Assembly: GCF_900182815.1 (NCBI RefSeq) | Contig: NZ_FXUA01000005.1 | Coordinates: 248,001-312,000, forward strand | Length of the DNA: 64,000 nucleotides | Origin: Algoriphagus winogradskyi | GTDB taxonomy: Bacteria > Bacteroidota > Bacteroidia > Cytophagales > Cyclobacteriaceae | Direction of reading: 5' to 3' | The notes under the pieces: generated by a model | The model's database searches: none | The model's input: only the letters and a program-made list of their open reading frames with translations | Told to the model about the DNA's origin: nothing | Shown here: positions 26,250 through 35,950 of the stretch, piece by piece | How the letters are laid out: the number at the start of each line of letters is the position of its first letter | Numbering within the stretch: position 1 is the first letter of the stretch | Made by a program: the position numbers and the translations under genes

Positions 26250-26780
26250 TTATTTGTTGTCTTCTATTCCCAATTCCTCCAATACGAATTCCGAATAATC
26301 ATGTCTAGGATCTGTCCAGATAATAGCCGATGGTTCGGCCGCTTTATCAAATAACATTCCTAGGTTGTTTCTTCGCGTTACTCGCTCTATAGCATCATAA
26401 ATTTTGGATTGAAGTGGTTGCATTAATTCCGCTTGTTTTTGGAAGTACTGACCATCAATTCCGAAAATTCTGCTATTGAATTCCTGGGATTCTTTTTGTT
26501 TCAACTTTATGTCTTCCAGCCGTTGCTGGTACATTTCTTCTGTGAGAAGAACCTCTTCTGCTTTAAGCTGCACAGAAAGATCTTTGATCTCTTTATCCAA
26601 ATTTTGTGCCTCTTTCTTCCATTCAGCGCTTATGTTTTCTAGCTCTTGCTGGATAACCTTGTAGTCCGGATGCTTATTTAGAATATACTCCGTATCAATG
26701 TATCCAAACTTTTGTGCTACCAAAGGGGCTGCTTGGAGCAGTAGAAGCAGCAAAAATACAATTTTCAGTGGTTTATTCAT
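26250..26780 (-). CDS. OmpH/Skp-family periplasmic chaperone (second copy)
   Basis: A 176-residue paralogue of the following OmpH protein: signal peptide (KIVFLLLLLLQAAPLVAQ), strand KFGYIDTEYILNKHPDY, a Lys/Glu/Gln-rich coiled coil (about 40-120), and the C-terminal strand NLGMLFDKAAEPSAIIW. Two ompH copies behind bamA are typical of Bacteroidota. The gene starts 91 bp after the bamA stop and is probably co-transcribed. Confidence 0.9.
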   Translation of the reverse strand: MNKPLKIVFLLLLLLQAAPLVAQKFGYIDTEYILNKHPDYKVIQQELENISAEWKKEAQNLDKEIKDLSVQLKAEEVLLTEEMYQQRLEDIKLKQKESQEFNSRIFGIDGQYFQKQAELMQPLQSKIYDAIERVTRRNNLGMLFDKAAEPSAIIWTDPRHDYSEFVLEELGIEDNK

Positions 26781-26871
26781 GAGGTTGGGGAATTTACAAG
26801 GACCTATTTTATTAATTTCTTAGCACGTCAATTTTTGCATAAATTAACTATTACCCTCCCTAAATCCATAC

Positions 26872-29568
26872 TTATCTTATCTGCTGGCCAATTGTGAAGT
26901 GGAATTGTGAACCACTTCTCTGAGTAGTACCTGGAATCGCATCGAATCCGTATCCCCAGTCAATCCCCAAAAGTCCAAATGCCGGCATAAAGATCCTTGC
27001 TCCAGCTCCTGCGGATTTCTTAAGATCATATGGATTAAAGTCTTTGTATGAAGCCCAGTTGTTTCCTGCCTCAGCAAATCCAAGTACGAAAATGGTAGCT
27101 GATGGGTTAGGGGATATAAGGTATCTGACTTCCATCACATATTTATTATATACAATCCCTCCATAAGGCTCTGGATTAGCTGTACCTCTACTATCTCTAC
27201 CAGGAGTAATCGATTGATCTTCGTAGCCACGTAGGCCGATGATTTCTTGTCCTAGCGCAAAGTTGTTCATAGACATACCATTTCCACCCATCACGAATCT
27301 TTCCAAAGGAATAACGCCTATCTTTTGGCTGTATGATCCAAGAAAGCCCATGTGAGCTCTTGCACTGGCTACTAACTTGTTTGAGCCAAAAAGAGGGGTG
27401 TATATAGATGCGTCAAACATCCATTTATGATATTCCAACCACTTATATTTTTCCTGGTCGGTGGATTCTTCATCAATATTTTTATTCAAAGAAGAATACG
27501 GAGGCGTGAAAGCTGTAGAGAGGATAATATTGGATCCAAATCTAGGGTATGTTGGATTGTCCAGGTTATACCTTGCAATAGTAGTATTCCAAGTAATACT
27601 GTTAGATGTACCAGTAGGGTAGCTCAAACCAAAGGAGGTACCGAATTGATCAAACTCATAAATTTGGAACTGTAAGGAATTACTTATGCTAAAGTTATCA
27701 TCCGGCCAGGTCACTCGCTTGGCTAGACCTAGCGTTACTCCTGTAATTTTGAAGAAGCCTAATTCATCTCCGAAACTGGCCTGATTATAAAAATCTACTT
27801 GGCGCTGTACAGAATGGTTAAATGAGAAGCTTAATGCATTTGGCTTTTTGCCACCGAACCAAGGTTCTGTCAAGGATACTGAATAGTTCTGGAAGGAACG
27901 ACCGTTGGCCTGCACTCTAAGTGATAGCTTTTGACCATCTCCTACGGGAAGTGGATCCCACTTAGAGAAGTCTTTTATGTTTCTGATCGAGAAATTGTTA
28001 AATGAAAGTCCGACTGTTCCTACGAATCCGTAGAAACCGCCCCATCCGCCTGATAGCTCAATCTGGTCATTTGGTCTTTCCTCCAATTCGAATGTAATAT
28101 CAACAGTCGCTGCTTCGAAGTTTGGTCTTAGATCAGGATTGATTTTCTCAGGGTCAAAATAACCTAAAGTAGAAAGTTCACGAATGGTACGAACCAGAAG
28201 TTCTCTGTTGAACTTTTGACCTGGAAGAATACGGATTTCACGCATGACGACATGATCAGACGTACGCTCATTTCCACTGATATTTACACTGTTTACAGTT
28301 ACTTGAGGTCCTTCAAAAATCCTCATTTCCAAATCAATGGAGTCTGCAAATACATTTACCTCAACTGGGTCAATCTGAAAGAAAAGATATCCGTCATTCT
28401 GGTAAAGGGAACTTACATCATCCCCCTTAGTTGGGTCGTAGTTTAGTCTTTTATCAAGCTTTTCCTTATCGTAAACATCACCTTTTTGGATACCTAGTTT
28501 GGCTAAAAGGACTTGGTCTGGATGAATGAAGTTGCCGTTGAAAGTAATATTTCTATAGTAGTACTTTTTGCCTTCTTCCAGCGCGATGTCAATGTTTATT
28601 TTATCTTCACCAAAGTTGTAGATAGAATCTGCGACAATTTTAGCATCTCGATAACCTCTACTTTGATAGAAATTAATGACATTATCTTTGTCGTTTCTGT
28701 ATTCCTTAGGAATGTACTTTGAGCCGTTAAAGAAGTTAAGTTTGAAGTTTTTGTTGATGTATTCCTTTACATCGTCTTGAGATGCAGAATCTGTGTAAAG
28801 TATTGTGTTCTTAATATCTTCTGCTGAAGCATTTGTCAACCGGGAATATCCGTCTTTAAAAACGCTTACTCGTGCGTGTTCTTTGGTTTTTTTAAGCTTC
28901 TTTTTGAGTTTAGTATCATTCAGTTCCTCATTGCCATAGAACTCAATCGCGTTGATTTTAACTTTAGAGTTTTGCTGAACGTCGAAAATTAATTTAACTG
29001 AATTAGGCAGAGTGGTGTCTCTTTCTTGTTTGATTTTAACATCCGCGTTCATGAAACCTTTGTCCAAATAATATTTTTCAATAGTTCTTTTGGCATTATT
29101 CAGAACATCATCTCTAACGACACGTCCACGGATATTTACTTTGTCGCGAAGCTCACTTTCCTGAGTTTTATTCATTCCGGTAAATTCTACTCTTGAGAAT
29201 CTAGGTCGCTCAGTCAAATCAAGAAGTAGCGAAATGTCATTTCCTTCTATTTTGGTCACTAAGATTTTTACATCCCCAATGATTCCTTGCCCCCAAAGCT
29301 TTTTCAACGCATTAGAGATAGCATCTCCCGGTACCTCGATTTCATCATCTACTTTCAATCCTGATAAGGAAAGAATGGCGATTTCATCCAAGGTGGTAAG
29401 ACCTACAGCTTTTATTTCTGCGATTCTATAGGTTTGAGGCTTAGCGTAGTTCAGCTCCAAAATATCGATTGGCTTGCTTGTGGCATAGCGACTTTGGCCC
29501 AAACGTATTTGCGCCATTGCTGAACTTGCCCAAACCAGACAAAACAGAATCAGTAAACTTTTTTTCAT
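26872..29568 (-). CDS. bamA: Outer-membrane protein assembly factor BamA (Omp85)
   Basis: Central pore of the machine that inserts beta-barrel proteins into the outer membrane. The 898-residue product has a signal peptide (LLILFCLVWASSAMAQ), five POTRA domains (about residues 45-460; one contains the insertion NGSKYIPKEYRNDKDNVINF), and a 16-strand Omp85 barrel (about 500-898) with the conserved LRGYEDQSITPG loop. It is longer than E. coli BamA, mostly in the POTRA part. It starts 7 bp behind uppS; the two chaperone genes follow. Confidence 0.96.
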   Translation of the reverse strand: MKKSLLILFCLVWASSAMAQIRLGQSRYATSKPIDILELNYAKPQTYRIAEIKAVGLTTLDEIAILSLSGLKVDDEIEVPGDAISNALKKLWGQGIIGDVKILVTKIEGNDISLLLDLTERPRFSRVEFTGMNKTQESELRDKVNIRGRVVRDDVLNNAKRTIEKYYLDKGFMNADVKIKQERDTTLPNSVKLIFDVQQNSKVKINAIEFYGNEELNDTKLKKKLKKTKEHARVSVFKDGYSRLTNASAEDIKNTILYTDSASQDDVKEYINKNFKLNFFNGSKYIPKEYRNDKDNVINFYQSRGYRDAKIVADSIYNFGEDKINIDIALEEGKKYYYRNITFNGNFIHPDQVLLAKLGIQKGDVYDKEKLDKRLNYDPTKGDDVSSLYQNDGYLFFQIDPVEVNVFADSIDLEMRIFEGPQVTVNSVNISGNERTSDHVVMREIRILPGQKFNRELLVRTIRELSTLGYFDPEKINPDLRPNFEAATVDITFELEERPNDQIELSGGWGGFYGFVGTVGLSFNNFSIRNIKDFSKWDPLPVGDGQKLSLRVQANGRSFQNYSVSLTEPWFGGKKPNALSFSFNHSVQRQVDFYNQASFGDELGFFKITGVTLGLAKRVTWPDDNFSISNSLQFQIYEFDQFGTSFGLSYPTGTSNSITWNTTIARYNLDNPTYPRFGSNIILSTAFTPPYSSLNKNIDEESTDQEKYKWLEYHKWMFDASIYTPLFGSNKLVASARAHMGFLGSYSQKIGVIPLERFVMGGNGMSMNNFALGQEIIGLRGYEDQSITPGRDSRGTANPEPYGGIVYNKYVMEVRYLISPNPSATIFVLGFAEAGNNWASYKDFNPYDLKKSAGAGARIFMPAFGLLGIDWGYGFDAIPGTTQRSGSQFHFTIGQQIR

Positions 29569-29575
29569 TAATTAC

Positions 29576-30313
29576 TTAAGATTTAACTTGCTCACCCGTT
29601 TTGCCAAATCTCCTCTCCCGTGATTGGAAGTCGGAGACCGCAGCAAAGAGATGCTCTCTTCTAAAATCCGGCCATAATACAGGTGTAAAATACAACTCTG
29701 TATAAGCCAATTGCCAAAGTAGAAAATTGCTTATTCGGTATTCCCCGCTAGTTCTGATCATTAATTCTGGATCAGGATAGGCAGTTGTTTCCAAATGCTC
29801 AGCCATTACTTTTTGTGTAATGTCCTCCACATTCAATTTTCCTTCTGAGACTTTTTGAGCAATGTGTTTAGCAGCATGAGTGAGCTCCCAGTGACCACTG
29901 TAGCTTAACGCCAAGATCACTTTGAGGCCTGTATTTTTAGAGGTGATTTCCTTTACTCTCATCAGCGTTTTGTATGCTGAGGGTGGTAAACTTTCTACAT
30001 CTCCAATACTTTCTAATTTGAAGTTGCCATTCATCAGCATAGGGATCTCATCGGACATGGTCTTCACCAATAGCTCCATCAATCCATCGACTTCAGCTTT
30101 TGGTCTGGACCAGTTCTCAGTAGAAAAAGAGAATAAGGTCAGGTATTTGACTCCTAAACTATCTGCTCCTTCTATAGCTTCTCTTACTGCCTTAGTGGCG
30201 TTCTTATGCCCAAATATCCGCATAGCGCCTTTTTTAGTGGCCCAGCGTCCATTGCCGTCCATGATAATAGCAATATGCTTTGGGATGTTGTTATTTTCAG
30301 ATACTTCCTTCAT
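29576..30313 (-). CDS. uppS: Isoprenyl transferase (undecaprenyl diphosphate synthase)
   Basis: Makes the C55 lipid carrier for peptidoglycan and other wall polymers by cis-condensation of isopentenyl diphosphate. The 245-residue product contains the catalytic motif IAIIMDGNGRWATKK, TLFSFSTENWSRP, and the C-terminal PDPELMIRTSGEYRISNFLL. I chose the ATG at 30313 (MKEVSENNNIP) because it gives the normal family length; upstream in-frame starts at 30361 or 30412 would add residues without similarity, and the latter overlaps the previous gene. Confidence 0.95.
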   Translation of the reverse strand: MKEVSENNNIPKHIAIIMDGNGRWATKKGAMRIFGHKNATKAVREAIEGADSLGVKYLTLFSFSTENWSRPKAEVDGLMELLVKTMSDEIPMLMNGNFKLESIGDVESLPPSAYKTLMRVKEITSKNTGLKVILALSYSGHWELTHAAKHIAQKVSEGKLNVEDITQKVMAEHLETTAYPDPELMIRTSGEYRISNFLLWQLAYTELYFTPVLWPDFRREHLFAAVSDFQSRERRFGKTGEQVKS

Positions 30314-30396
30314 TCCAGCCGTCTCCGGTTCCTTACTTTTTTGGAGGTACAAAAATGCCATTTCTTTTCCAAATATTAGCCCTAGGGCTCGATTTA

Positions 30397-31188
30397 TTAA
30401 TATGCGTAGCATTTGGTAGTCGTGATAGTATAGCTGATCGTTACGCCTAAGAAGTAGTACCAATCCTTATCGTAAGCATTACCAAAGTTAATTCCATAGG
30501 GTTGATCTGGGTTATCAGGATCAGGAAACCTGGGAATTGTTGGTTCTTTACTATCTATTTTGTCTAGGTAGTCTGTAAAGGTAGGCCGAAAGCCTAATTC
30601 TGCGGCTAATGTCCATCGTTCATCAATCTGGTACTTGACTCCTCCTCCAAAAGGAATGACTACTGTACCCAAATTATATCTTGAGGATACATTATATTGG
30701 AAAGTATTTCCTTTTGCGAAAACAAATGTATAGCCAACACCAAAGAAAGCATATGGTGAGAAGCGAAACTCCGAGCTTAGCGACAGATAATCAAGGAAGT
30801 TAAATTCCATTACTGCAGAAAACTCCAATACCCCAGCTCTAAACCTGCCGTCCCTAATGTATGCTAATTGATCTATAGGTTTAATACTATCTGCTCCATA
30901 TAGGAACGCAGCATTTCCCCCCGCTCTAAGCGACCACACATTGTCAAAATTTCTCCTGCCAAACAACGTGACTTGGGACCCTAATTGGCCCGGGTCAATT
31001 TTCCTGATGATGTCACCTGAATAAGCAGCGACTCCTACCCCTCCTCCTATATCGTATTTCTGTGCGCTGATTTCTCCGTTAAGCCCGAAGAAAAGAAGCA
31101 AGAGTACAAGTAAGTAGTTGGAAATCTGAAAATTGACCTTTTTCAAGACGCTGCAAGATATGAAGTACCTAACGTTTAAAAAACGCAT
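30397..31188 (-). CDS. DUF6089-type outer-membrane protein
   Basis: A 263-residue secreted barrel-like protein. From the ATG at 31188 there is an n-region and hydrophobic signal segment (YLLVLLLLFFGLNGEISAQ), then strands alternating polar and hydrophobic residues (YDIGGGVGVAAYSGDI, EFRFSPYAFFGVGYTF) and a conserved ending FLGVTISYTI. It matches the family usually found between nadK and uppS in Bacteroidota; its function is unknown. The position next to bamA suggests a role in the envelope (inference). A TTG at 31224 is less likely as start. Confidence 0.82.
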   Translation of the reverse strand: MRFLNVRYFISCSVLKKVNFQISNYLLVLLLLFFGLNGEISAQKYDIGGGVGVAAYSGDIIRKIDPGQLGSQVTLFGRRNFDNVWSLRAGGNAAFLYGADSIKPIDQLAYIRDGRFRAGVLEFSAVMEFNFLDYLSLSSEFRFSPYAFFGVGYTFVFAKGNTFQYNVSSRYNLGTVVIPFGGGVKYQIDERWTLAAELGFRPTFTDYLDKIDSKEPTIPRFPDPDNPDQPYGINFGNAYDKDWYYFLGVTISYTITTTKCYAY

Positions 31189-31250
31189 CTCAGTATTTAG
31201 CGGGTTAATAATTGTTAAGCTCAAATTGACTTGGTCTTAAAGACATTGAT

Positions 31251-32126
31251 TCAATTTCTCATGTCAAAACCCCAATTCAGCTTTTGTCTTAATGTGTCAA
31301 AGAAATGATAATGAGGCAACTTTACCAATTTTGCTGAAAACTTTTCCTTCTTAACACTAAGCTTCACTTCCGAGGAAATTGACGTTGATCGTGAGTCCAA
31401 AGATATTAAGAATTTTTCGGCCCTTCCCTCTATTTCAAAACTGATCTCACTTTCATCAGAAACAATGATAGGGCGCACATTTAAATTATGTGGACTTACT
31501 GGAGTAATCACTAGGTTTTTTGCCTCAGGTGAGATTAATGGCCCTCCGCAACTTAAAGAATAGCCTGTAGATCCAGTTGGGGTAGAGACGATCAATCCAT
31601 CCGCCCAATAACTGTTCAAATATTTGCCATCAATGTACGTATGAACTGTGATCATGGATGAGGTGTCCCGCTTATGAATAGTAAATTCATTCAAGCCAAA
31701 ATTTAACCCATTAAATAATTTCCGATGACTTTCCAGAGAGATTAAGGTCCGGGTTTCCAATTGGAAATTACCCGTAGCCAAATCAGCTATGGCATCTGAA
31801 ATTTTTTCTGTCGCTACTGTAGCTAAAAATCCAAGTCTTCCTGTATTCAGGCCTAAGATGGGAACTTCAAGATCACCTACTTGGGTAACTGCGTCTAGCA
31901 ACGTGCCGTCTCCACCTATGGAAATCATAAAATCCATAGCAGCCATGTCCTCTCTGCTTTCAAGTACCCAATAGTTTAAGACCTTGTTGCCATGCATACG
32001 AAGCTGCCGATCAAATTGCTCAGTGGCGAAAATCTCGAATTGATGCTTGGTGAGTTCGTTAAAAAGTGACTGAACGTCTGAAAATAATTCTGTTTTCAGA
32101 GCTAAGCCATGAAGGGCGACTTTCAT
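31251..32126 (-). CDS. nadK: NAD kinase
   Basis: Phosphorylates NAD to NADP in the cytosol. The 291-residue protein has the GGDGT motif (ISIGGDGTLLDAV), NTGRLGFLA, and the STPTGSTGYSLSCGGPLI segment typical of bacterial NadK. Length is normal. The start is 3 bp after the CBS-protein stop, so the two are co-translated from one mRNA. Part of the CBS-nadK-DUF6089-uppS-bamA-ompH-ompH cluster. Confidence 0.96.
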   Translation of the reverse strand: MKVALHGLALKTELFSDVQSLFNELTKHQFEIFATEQFDRQLRMHGNKVLNYWVLESREDMAAMDFMISIGGDGTLLDAVTQVGDLEVPILGLNTGRLGFLATVATEKISDAIADLATGNFQLETRTLISLESHRKLFNGLNFGLNEFTIHKRDTSSMITVHTYIDGKYLNSYWADGLIVSTPTGSTGYSLSCGGPLISPEAKNLVITPVSPHNLNVRPIIVSDESEISFEIEGRAEKFLISLDSRSTSISSEVKLSVKKEKFSAKLVKLPHYHFFDTLRQKLNWGFDMRN

Positions 32127-32129
32127 GTC

Positions 32130-32795
32130 CTAAATATCTAAAAATCTTAACAAGTTACCGATTCTGTCTTCTTCCCCGCTTACACCTGACTCTTCTTGAT
32201 AATGATCGATGATTTTATAGCCAAATCGTTCAAGCGTTGCTTTTATATGTCTCAACTCTGTTTGATCAAGTTTCAAAGTGAGCTTGATCTTGCTGTCATC
32301 TAAAGGGTCTGTTGTGATAAAAGAACTTAGAATCTTAGTGTTCTCAGATTCGATAATTCGAGATATTTCTGCTAAACTATAATCAGTCATTGCAAGAGAG
32401 AGGATTACAACACTCCCTTGTGATTTGATGGAAAGACTATCTGCGAATGCAGAAATAGAATCTTCCATAGTTACAATGCCAAGGTAATTTGATTCTCTGT
32501 CTAAAACAGCTACAATATTTGAATTTTGCTCTGAGCTAACGCGCAAGACATCATAAATATGCTTGTCGGAATATACCCAGCAATTCGGATTGGAAGGTTG
32601 GATATCAGAGATTAAAGTTTCTGGATTGTTAACCTCAAAAATTGTTTCTTCTTTAATGAGGCCTAAAAAAACTCCTTTATCAATAATTGGAAGTACGTCA
32701 GTTCTGATTTCTTCCATCCATGCTAATGCCATTCCTGTTTTATCAGAAAGCTTCAGGGGTGGGATCAGATTGTTGATGTATTCGTAGGCGTGCAT
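32130..32795 (-). CDS. CBS-domain protein
   Basis: A 221-residue soluble protein with a pair of CBS motifs (about residues 20-130: VLPIIDKGVFLGLIKEETIF and VAVLDRESNYLGIVTMEDSI) and an ACT-like C-terminal half (VVILSLAMTDYSLAEISRIIE, ... LRHIKATLERFGYKII). CBS pairs bind adenosine nucleotides, so it may sense energy state or NAD(P) metabolism, in keeping with the adjacent nadK (inference). First gene of the envelope cluster. Confidence 0.88.
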   Translation of the reverse strand: MHAYEYINNLIPPLKLSDKTGMALAWMEEIRTDVLPIIDKGVFLGLIKEETIFEVNNPETLISDIQPSNPNCWVYSDKHIYDVLRVSSEQNSNIVAVLDRESNYLGIVTMEDSISAFADSLSIKSQGSVVILSLAMTDYSLAEISRIIESENTKILSSFITTDPLDDSKIKLTLKLDQTELRHIKATLERFGYKIIDHYQEESGVSGEEDRIGNLLRFLDI

Positions 32796-32887
32796 AAAAG
32801 AAAGATAGGGAATGAATTTAGATTATGAAACGCCTGAACCCCTATTCTTGTTCCTTTTTAGCGAAATTAGCGATGGTTTCTTTAGTA

Positions 32888-34087
32888 TTACAAAAGGAAA
32901 TAATTATAAATTATCCCTAAAACCACACCACCTGCGATGATTATGGGCGATGAGATTTTGGTAAACTGTAGCAATACATAGGTGGCCAGGATAAAAAGAA
33001 TATTTAGGCCGTTTGCCTCCATAGGCTCAAAAAGTAAGTAGGCTGCTGCAATTAACATCCCACACGAAACAGCGTTGATTCCTTCCAATGCCGCTCTTAC
33101 TGGGCGGTATTTTTTTAATTGATCCCAAAATCTGATGACAAAGAATATTAGGAAAATCCCAGGAAGAAAAATTCCTGCCGCTGCGATAAATCCTCCCATA
33201 AAAAAACCAGCAGTTCCAAATTCTTTCATCGATAATGCACCTACGTAGGAAGAAATGCTGAAAGTTGGTCCTGGAATACCTTGGGAAATTGCATACCCGG
33301 TAAGGAATTCCTCCGAGCTGAGAAAATGCTTAAAGTCAACAAATTCTGTGTATAAATAGGGGACAAGGACTTGGCCTCCGCCGAAGATCAAACTTCCGTT
33401 ACGATAGAAATTCTCGAAAAGTATCAGAGGTTGATATTTAGTAACAGCACCCAGTCCAGCTGCCGCTATCAAAACTCCCGCCCATAGGTAGAAGTTAGCC
33501 CATTCAATTTTCAGAGGAGCATCTTTCTCAAGCTTGGGTTGCTGTTTGTATTTGATGGAAGTGCTCAGACCACCAATAATTAATAGAACTGGGAAAATAT
33601 AAGGTGAACTATAGAAAAATGAAACGAAAGCTGAAATCAAAACCAGTACCATTGCCTCGGTAGTTTTGATTGTTTTACCAATTATTTTTTGCGCAGCAAA
33701 AATGATAAAACCAATTGCCATCGGCTGAATAAACCGTGCAAAATCCAATGCTCCTGGCGTATTTTCCTGAAGAAAATAGATGAGCATTGCAGCAAAAATC
33801 ATGAGAAGTGTTGCTGGTAAAATCCAAACTAGCAATGCGAGGTAGGCTAAATTCGGTCCTCCCACACGATAGGCAATCGCACAAACCAATTGTGTGGAAG
33901 ATGGACCTGGGAGCATATTGCACAGTGCATTAAGCTCCCAAAGTTCATCTTCCAGAATGTAGGCTCTACGTTTTACCATACGCTCCAGCAACATCGCAAG
34001 AAAGGCCTGAGGGCCTCCAAAGGCTGTAAGAGAAAGCGTGATAGTGTCTTTCAAAAATACATAGTATCGGACTTTCTTTACCGACAT
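32888..34087 (-). CDS. chrA: Chromate transporter family protein ChrA
   Basis: A 399-residue membrane protein with the two homologous chromate-transport halves: the first carries FGGPQAFLAMLLERMV and LCNMLPGPSSTQL, the second FGGGQVLVPYLYTEFV and GYAISQGIPGPTFSISSYVG. About ten to twelve membrane segments. Family members export chromate; physiological substrates in bacteria without chromate stress are unclear. It is 3 bp behind the oxygenase gene and probably co-transcribed. Confidence 0.93.
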   Translation of the reverse strand: MSVKKVRYYVFLKDTITLSLTAFGGPQAFLAMLLERMVKRRAYILEDELWELNALCNMLPGPSSTQLVCAIAYRVGGPNLAYLALLVWILPATLLMIFAAMLIYFLQENTPGALDFARFIQPMAIGFIIFAAQKIIGKTIKTTEAMVLVLISAFVSFFYSSPYIFPVLLIIGGLSTSIKYKQQPKLEKDAPLKIEWANFYLWAGVLIAAAGLGAVTKYQPLILFENFYRNGSLIFGGGQVLVPYLYTEFVDFKHFLSSEEFLTGYAISQGIPGPTFSISSYVGALSMKEFGTAGFFMGGFIAAAGIFLPGIFLIFFVIRFWDQLKKYRPVRAALEGINAVSCGMLIAAAYLLFEPMEANGLNILFILATYVLLQFTKISSPIIIAGGVVLGIIYNYFLL

Positions 34088-34090
34088 CCC

Positions 34091-35068
34091 TTATTTTCTC
34101 AGTCCCAGTTCGCGAAGTCTTTCTTCTAGGAATTCTCCTGCGGTAGCATCTTCAAACTGTTTTGGGTGGTCTGAATCGACACAGCTTTCCAGACAAGTAA
34201 GATCCATTTCAGATCTTGGGTGCATAAAGAAAGGAATGGAATACCTACTTGTGTTCATTTTTTCCCGAGGTGGGTTGACCACGCGGTGGATGGTAGATTT
34301 CAATTTTTTATTGGTGAGTCTTTCCAGCATATCACCTACATTCACTACGAGTTGGTCAGGCAGTGCAGTAATTGGTATCCATTTTCCATCCATACGCTTC
34401 ACTTGAAGTCCATCAGCACTTGCTCCCATTAGCAAAGTAATCAAGTTAATATCGCCATGTTCGGCAGCTCTTACGGCATCGGCAGGTACCTCATCGGGGT
34501 TTTCAATTGGGAAATAATGGATTTGCCTCAAAATTGAATTTCCATAAGCAACCTTGTCTTCAAAATAATTTTCATCCAACTCCAAAGAAAGCGCAATTGC
34601 CTGAAGCATGGATTTTCCAGCGTTTTCAAGCGTACGGTATGCTTCATTTGCATCATTTTGAAATTCTGGAAGCTCAGTAGGCCAGATGTTTGGAGGATAT
34701 TCAGATTTGATAGGGTCAGTGTCGGGAATTCGGCTGAGTTCTTGCCCTACATGATAAAATTCCTTTAAATCTCCAGTATTTCTGCCTTTGGCATGCTCTT
34801 TTCCCTTCCCAGTATAGCCTCGTTGAAAGCCGATTTCCGGTTTCTCATATTTGGCTTTAACATCGTCTGGAAGTTTGAAGAAATTTTTGATCGATCCGTA
34901 AAGTCTGTCTTGAAGATCCTGGGATAAGCCATGGTTCTTAATAGCTACAAAACCAATGTTTTGGTATGCTTCCCCAAGCTTTTGTACAAATGCAGCTTTT
35001 TGTGCAGGCGTACCCGCCGTAAAATCAGCTAAATCCAAACTTGGGATCTCATCAAATAGGATGTCCAT
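34091..35068 (-). CDS. Isopenicillin N synthase-family 2-oxoglutarate/Fe(II) oxygenase
   Basis: A 325-residue non-heme iron oxygenase. The N-terminal DIOX_N part has FVAIKNHGLSQDLQDRLY. The catalytic jelly roll carries the iron ligands HGD (in AAEHGDINLITLL) and the second His (STIHRVVNPP), and the substrate/cosubstrate motif RYSIPFF. The reaction is oxidative on an unknown small molecule. No biosynthetic gene cluster surrounds it; the only operon mate is chrA. Confidence 0.9.
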   Translation of the reverse strand: MDILFDEIPSLDLADFTAGTPAQKAAFVQKLGEAYQNIGFVAIKNHGLSQDLQDRLYGSIKNFFKLPDDVKAKYEKPEIGFQRGYTGKGKEHAKGRNTGDLKEFYHVGQELSRIPDTDPIKSEYPPNIWPTELPEFQNDANEAYRTLENAGKSMLQAIALSLELDENYFEDKVAYGNSILRQIHYFPIENPDEVPADAVRAAEHGDINLITLLMGASADGLQVKRMDGKWIPITALPDQLVVNVGDMLERLTNKKLKSTIHRVVNPPREKMNTSRYSIPFFMHPRSEMDLTCLESCVDSDHPKQFEDATAGEFLEERLRELGLRK

Positions 35069-35143
35069 ATGCTTAATGTATTATAGTTCTATTTCTAATT
35101 TATCTTTAAAATTAAATATCTTTAATCTCAATTTACACGCTGT

Positions 35144-35911
35144 ATGAATAAAATCCTGACTTTACTCTCATTCATTTATCTTTTTTCAGCTTGTAGTTCC
35201 GAGAAAGAGAGGGTTAATGAGGAAGTAGTTGAATTACCGAATAGTCAAGGCACAGAAGATGTAGCTACTCCTCAGGTAAAATTCTTTCAATATGAGGGGC
35301 AAGCTGCCTACCCTGATGCAATTCTTGAATTATATACACCTTTAGGAAATCAAATTTTTAAGCCAGGAAAAGTTCCGTTCGAGTTTAATGTCAAAAACTT
35401 TCCTTTCGATCTAAACGAAACTAAGGAATTTAAGCTTTTCAATATTTTAAATGGAGGCGATCCTGCCGGGTTTTATTCTCCGATTTTTCAAAGAGATCTT
35501 ACAGAAGGAAGTTACCGGGTCGTCGCTTATTTGGTAGATGAGGAAGGACTTGCTCTGAAAAATTTCGGAAATTATGTTGATAGAGATTTTCAAGTTGGAG
35601 ACTCTAGACCTTTTCCATATTCAGCGGAGCCTTATTTGGCTTTGAATTATCCAAGGTCAGATCAGGTTTATGAATCTGGTAGCGAAGTAGTTATTGATTT
35701 TTTGGTGATCGGTGGAGATATGAAACTTGATGGACTTAAAGTCGCTATTCAGCTAAATGATCTAAGCTATGAAATTGATCACATGGCTCCTGTCCGAGTA
35801 GAAAATCTTCCTGTTGGAAATTACCAGGTGAAAGTGAGATTGCTACGATCCGATGGAAAAGAACTTGACGGACCATTTTCAAGTGTGAGTAAAGACATCA
35901 TTGTTCGCTAA
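35144..35911 (+). CDS. Lipoprotein of unknown function
   Basis: A 255-residue exported lipoprotein with the lipobox FSACSS (cysteine at about residue 17). An acidic linker (about 20-42) follows, then two beta-rich, Ig-like repeats: DAILELYTPLGNQIF...KVPFEFNVKNFPF and EPYLALNYPRSDQVYESGSEVVIDFLV, each followed by GSYRVVAYLVD or GNYQVKVRLL. The two halves resemble each other and fit a tandem-domain surface or periplasmic protein. I do not recognise the family. Confidence 0.8.
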   Translation: MNKILTLLSFIYLFSACSSEKERVNEEVVELPNSQGTEDVATPQVKFFQYEGQAAYPDAILELYTPLGNQIFKPGKVPFEFNVKNFPFDLNETKEFKLFNILNGGDPAGFYSPIFQRDLTEGSYRVVAYLVDEEGLALKNFGNYVDRDFQVGDSRPFPYSAEPYLALNYPRSDQVYESGSEVVIDFLVIGGDMKLDGLKVAIQLNDLSYEIDHMAPVRVENLPVGNYQVKVRLLRSDGKELDGPFSSVSKDIIVR

Positions 35912-35917
35912 CATGGT

Positions 35918-35925
35918 TATCTTTG
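35918..35925 (+). promoter_or_regulatory. serS: Possible -7 box of serS
   Basis: TATCTTTG, an exact match to TAnnTTTG, lies 25 bp before the serS start. The nearest TTG upstream (35901-35903) is only 14 bp away, shorter than usual. Confidence 0.4.
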
Positions 35926-35950
35926 AGACTTCAATTTCAACTATGTTAAA

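Noticed and set aside
29922..30419. Plus-strand open frame of 165 codons opposite uppS
   Set aside because: uppS carries all catalytic motifs on the other strand; the plus frame has no motifs.
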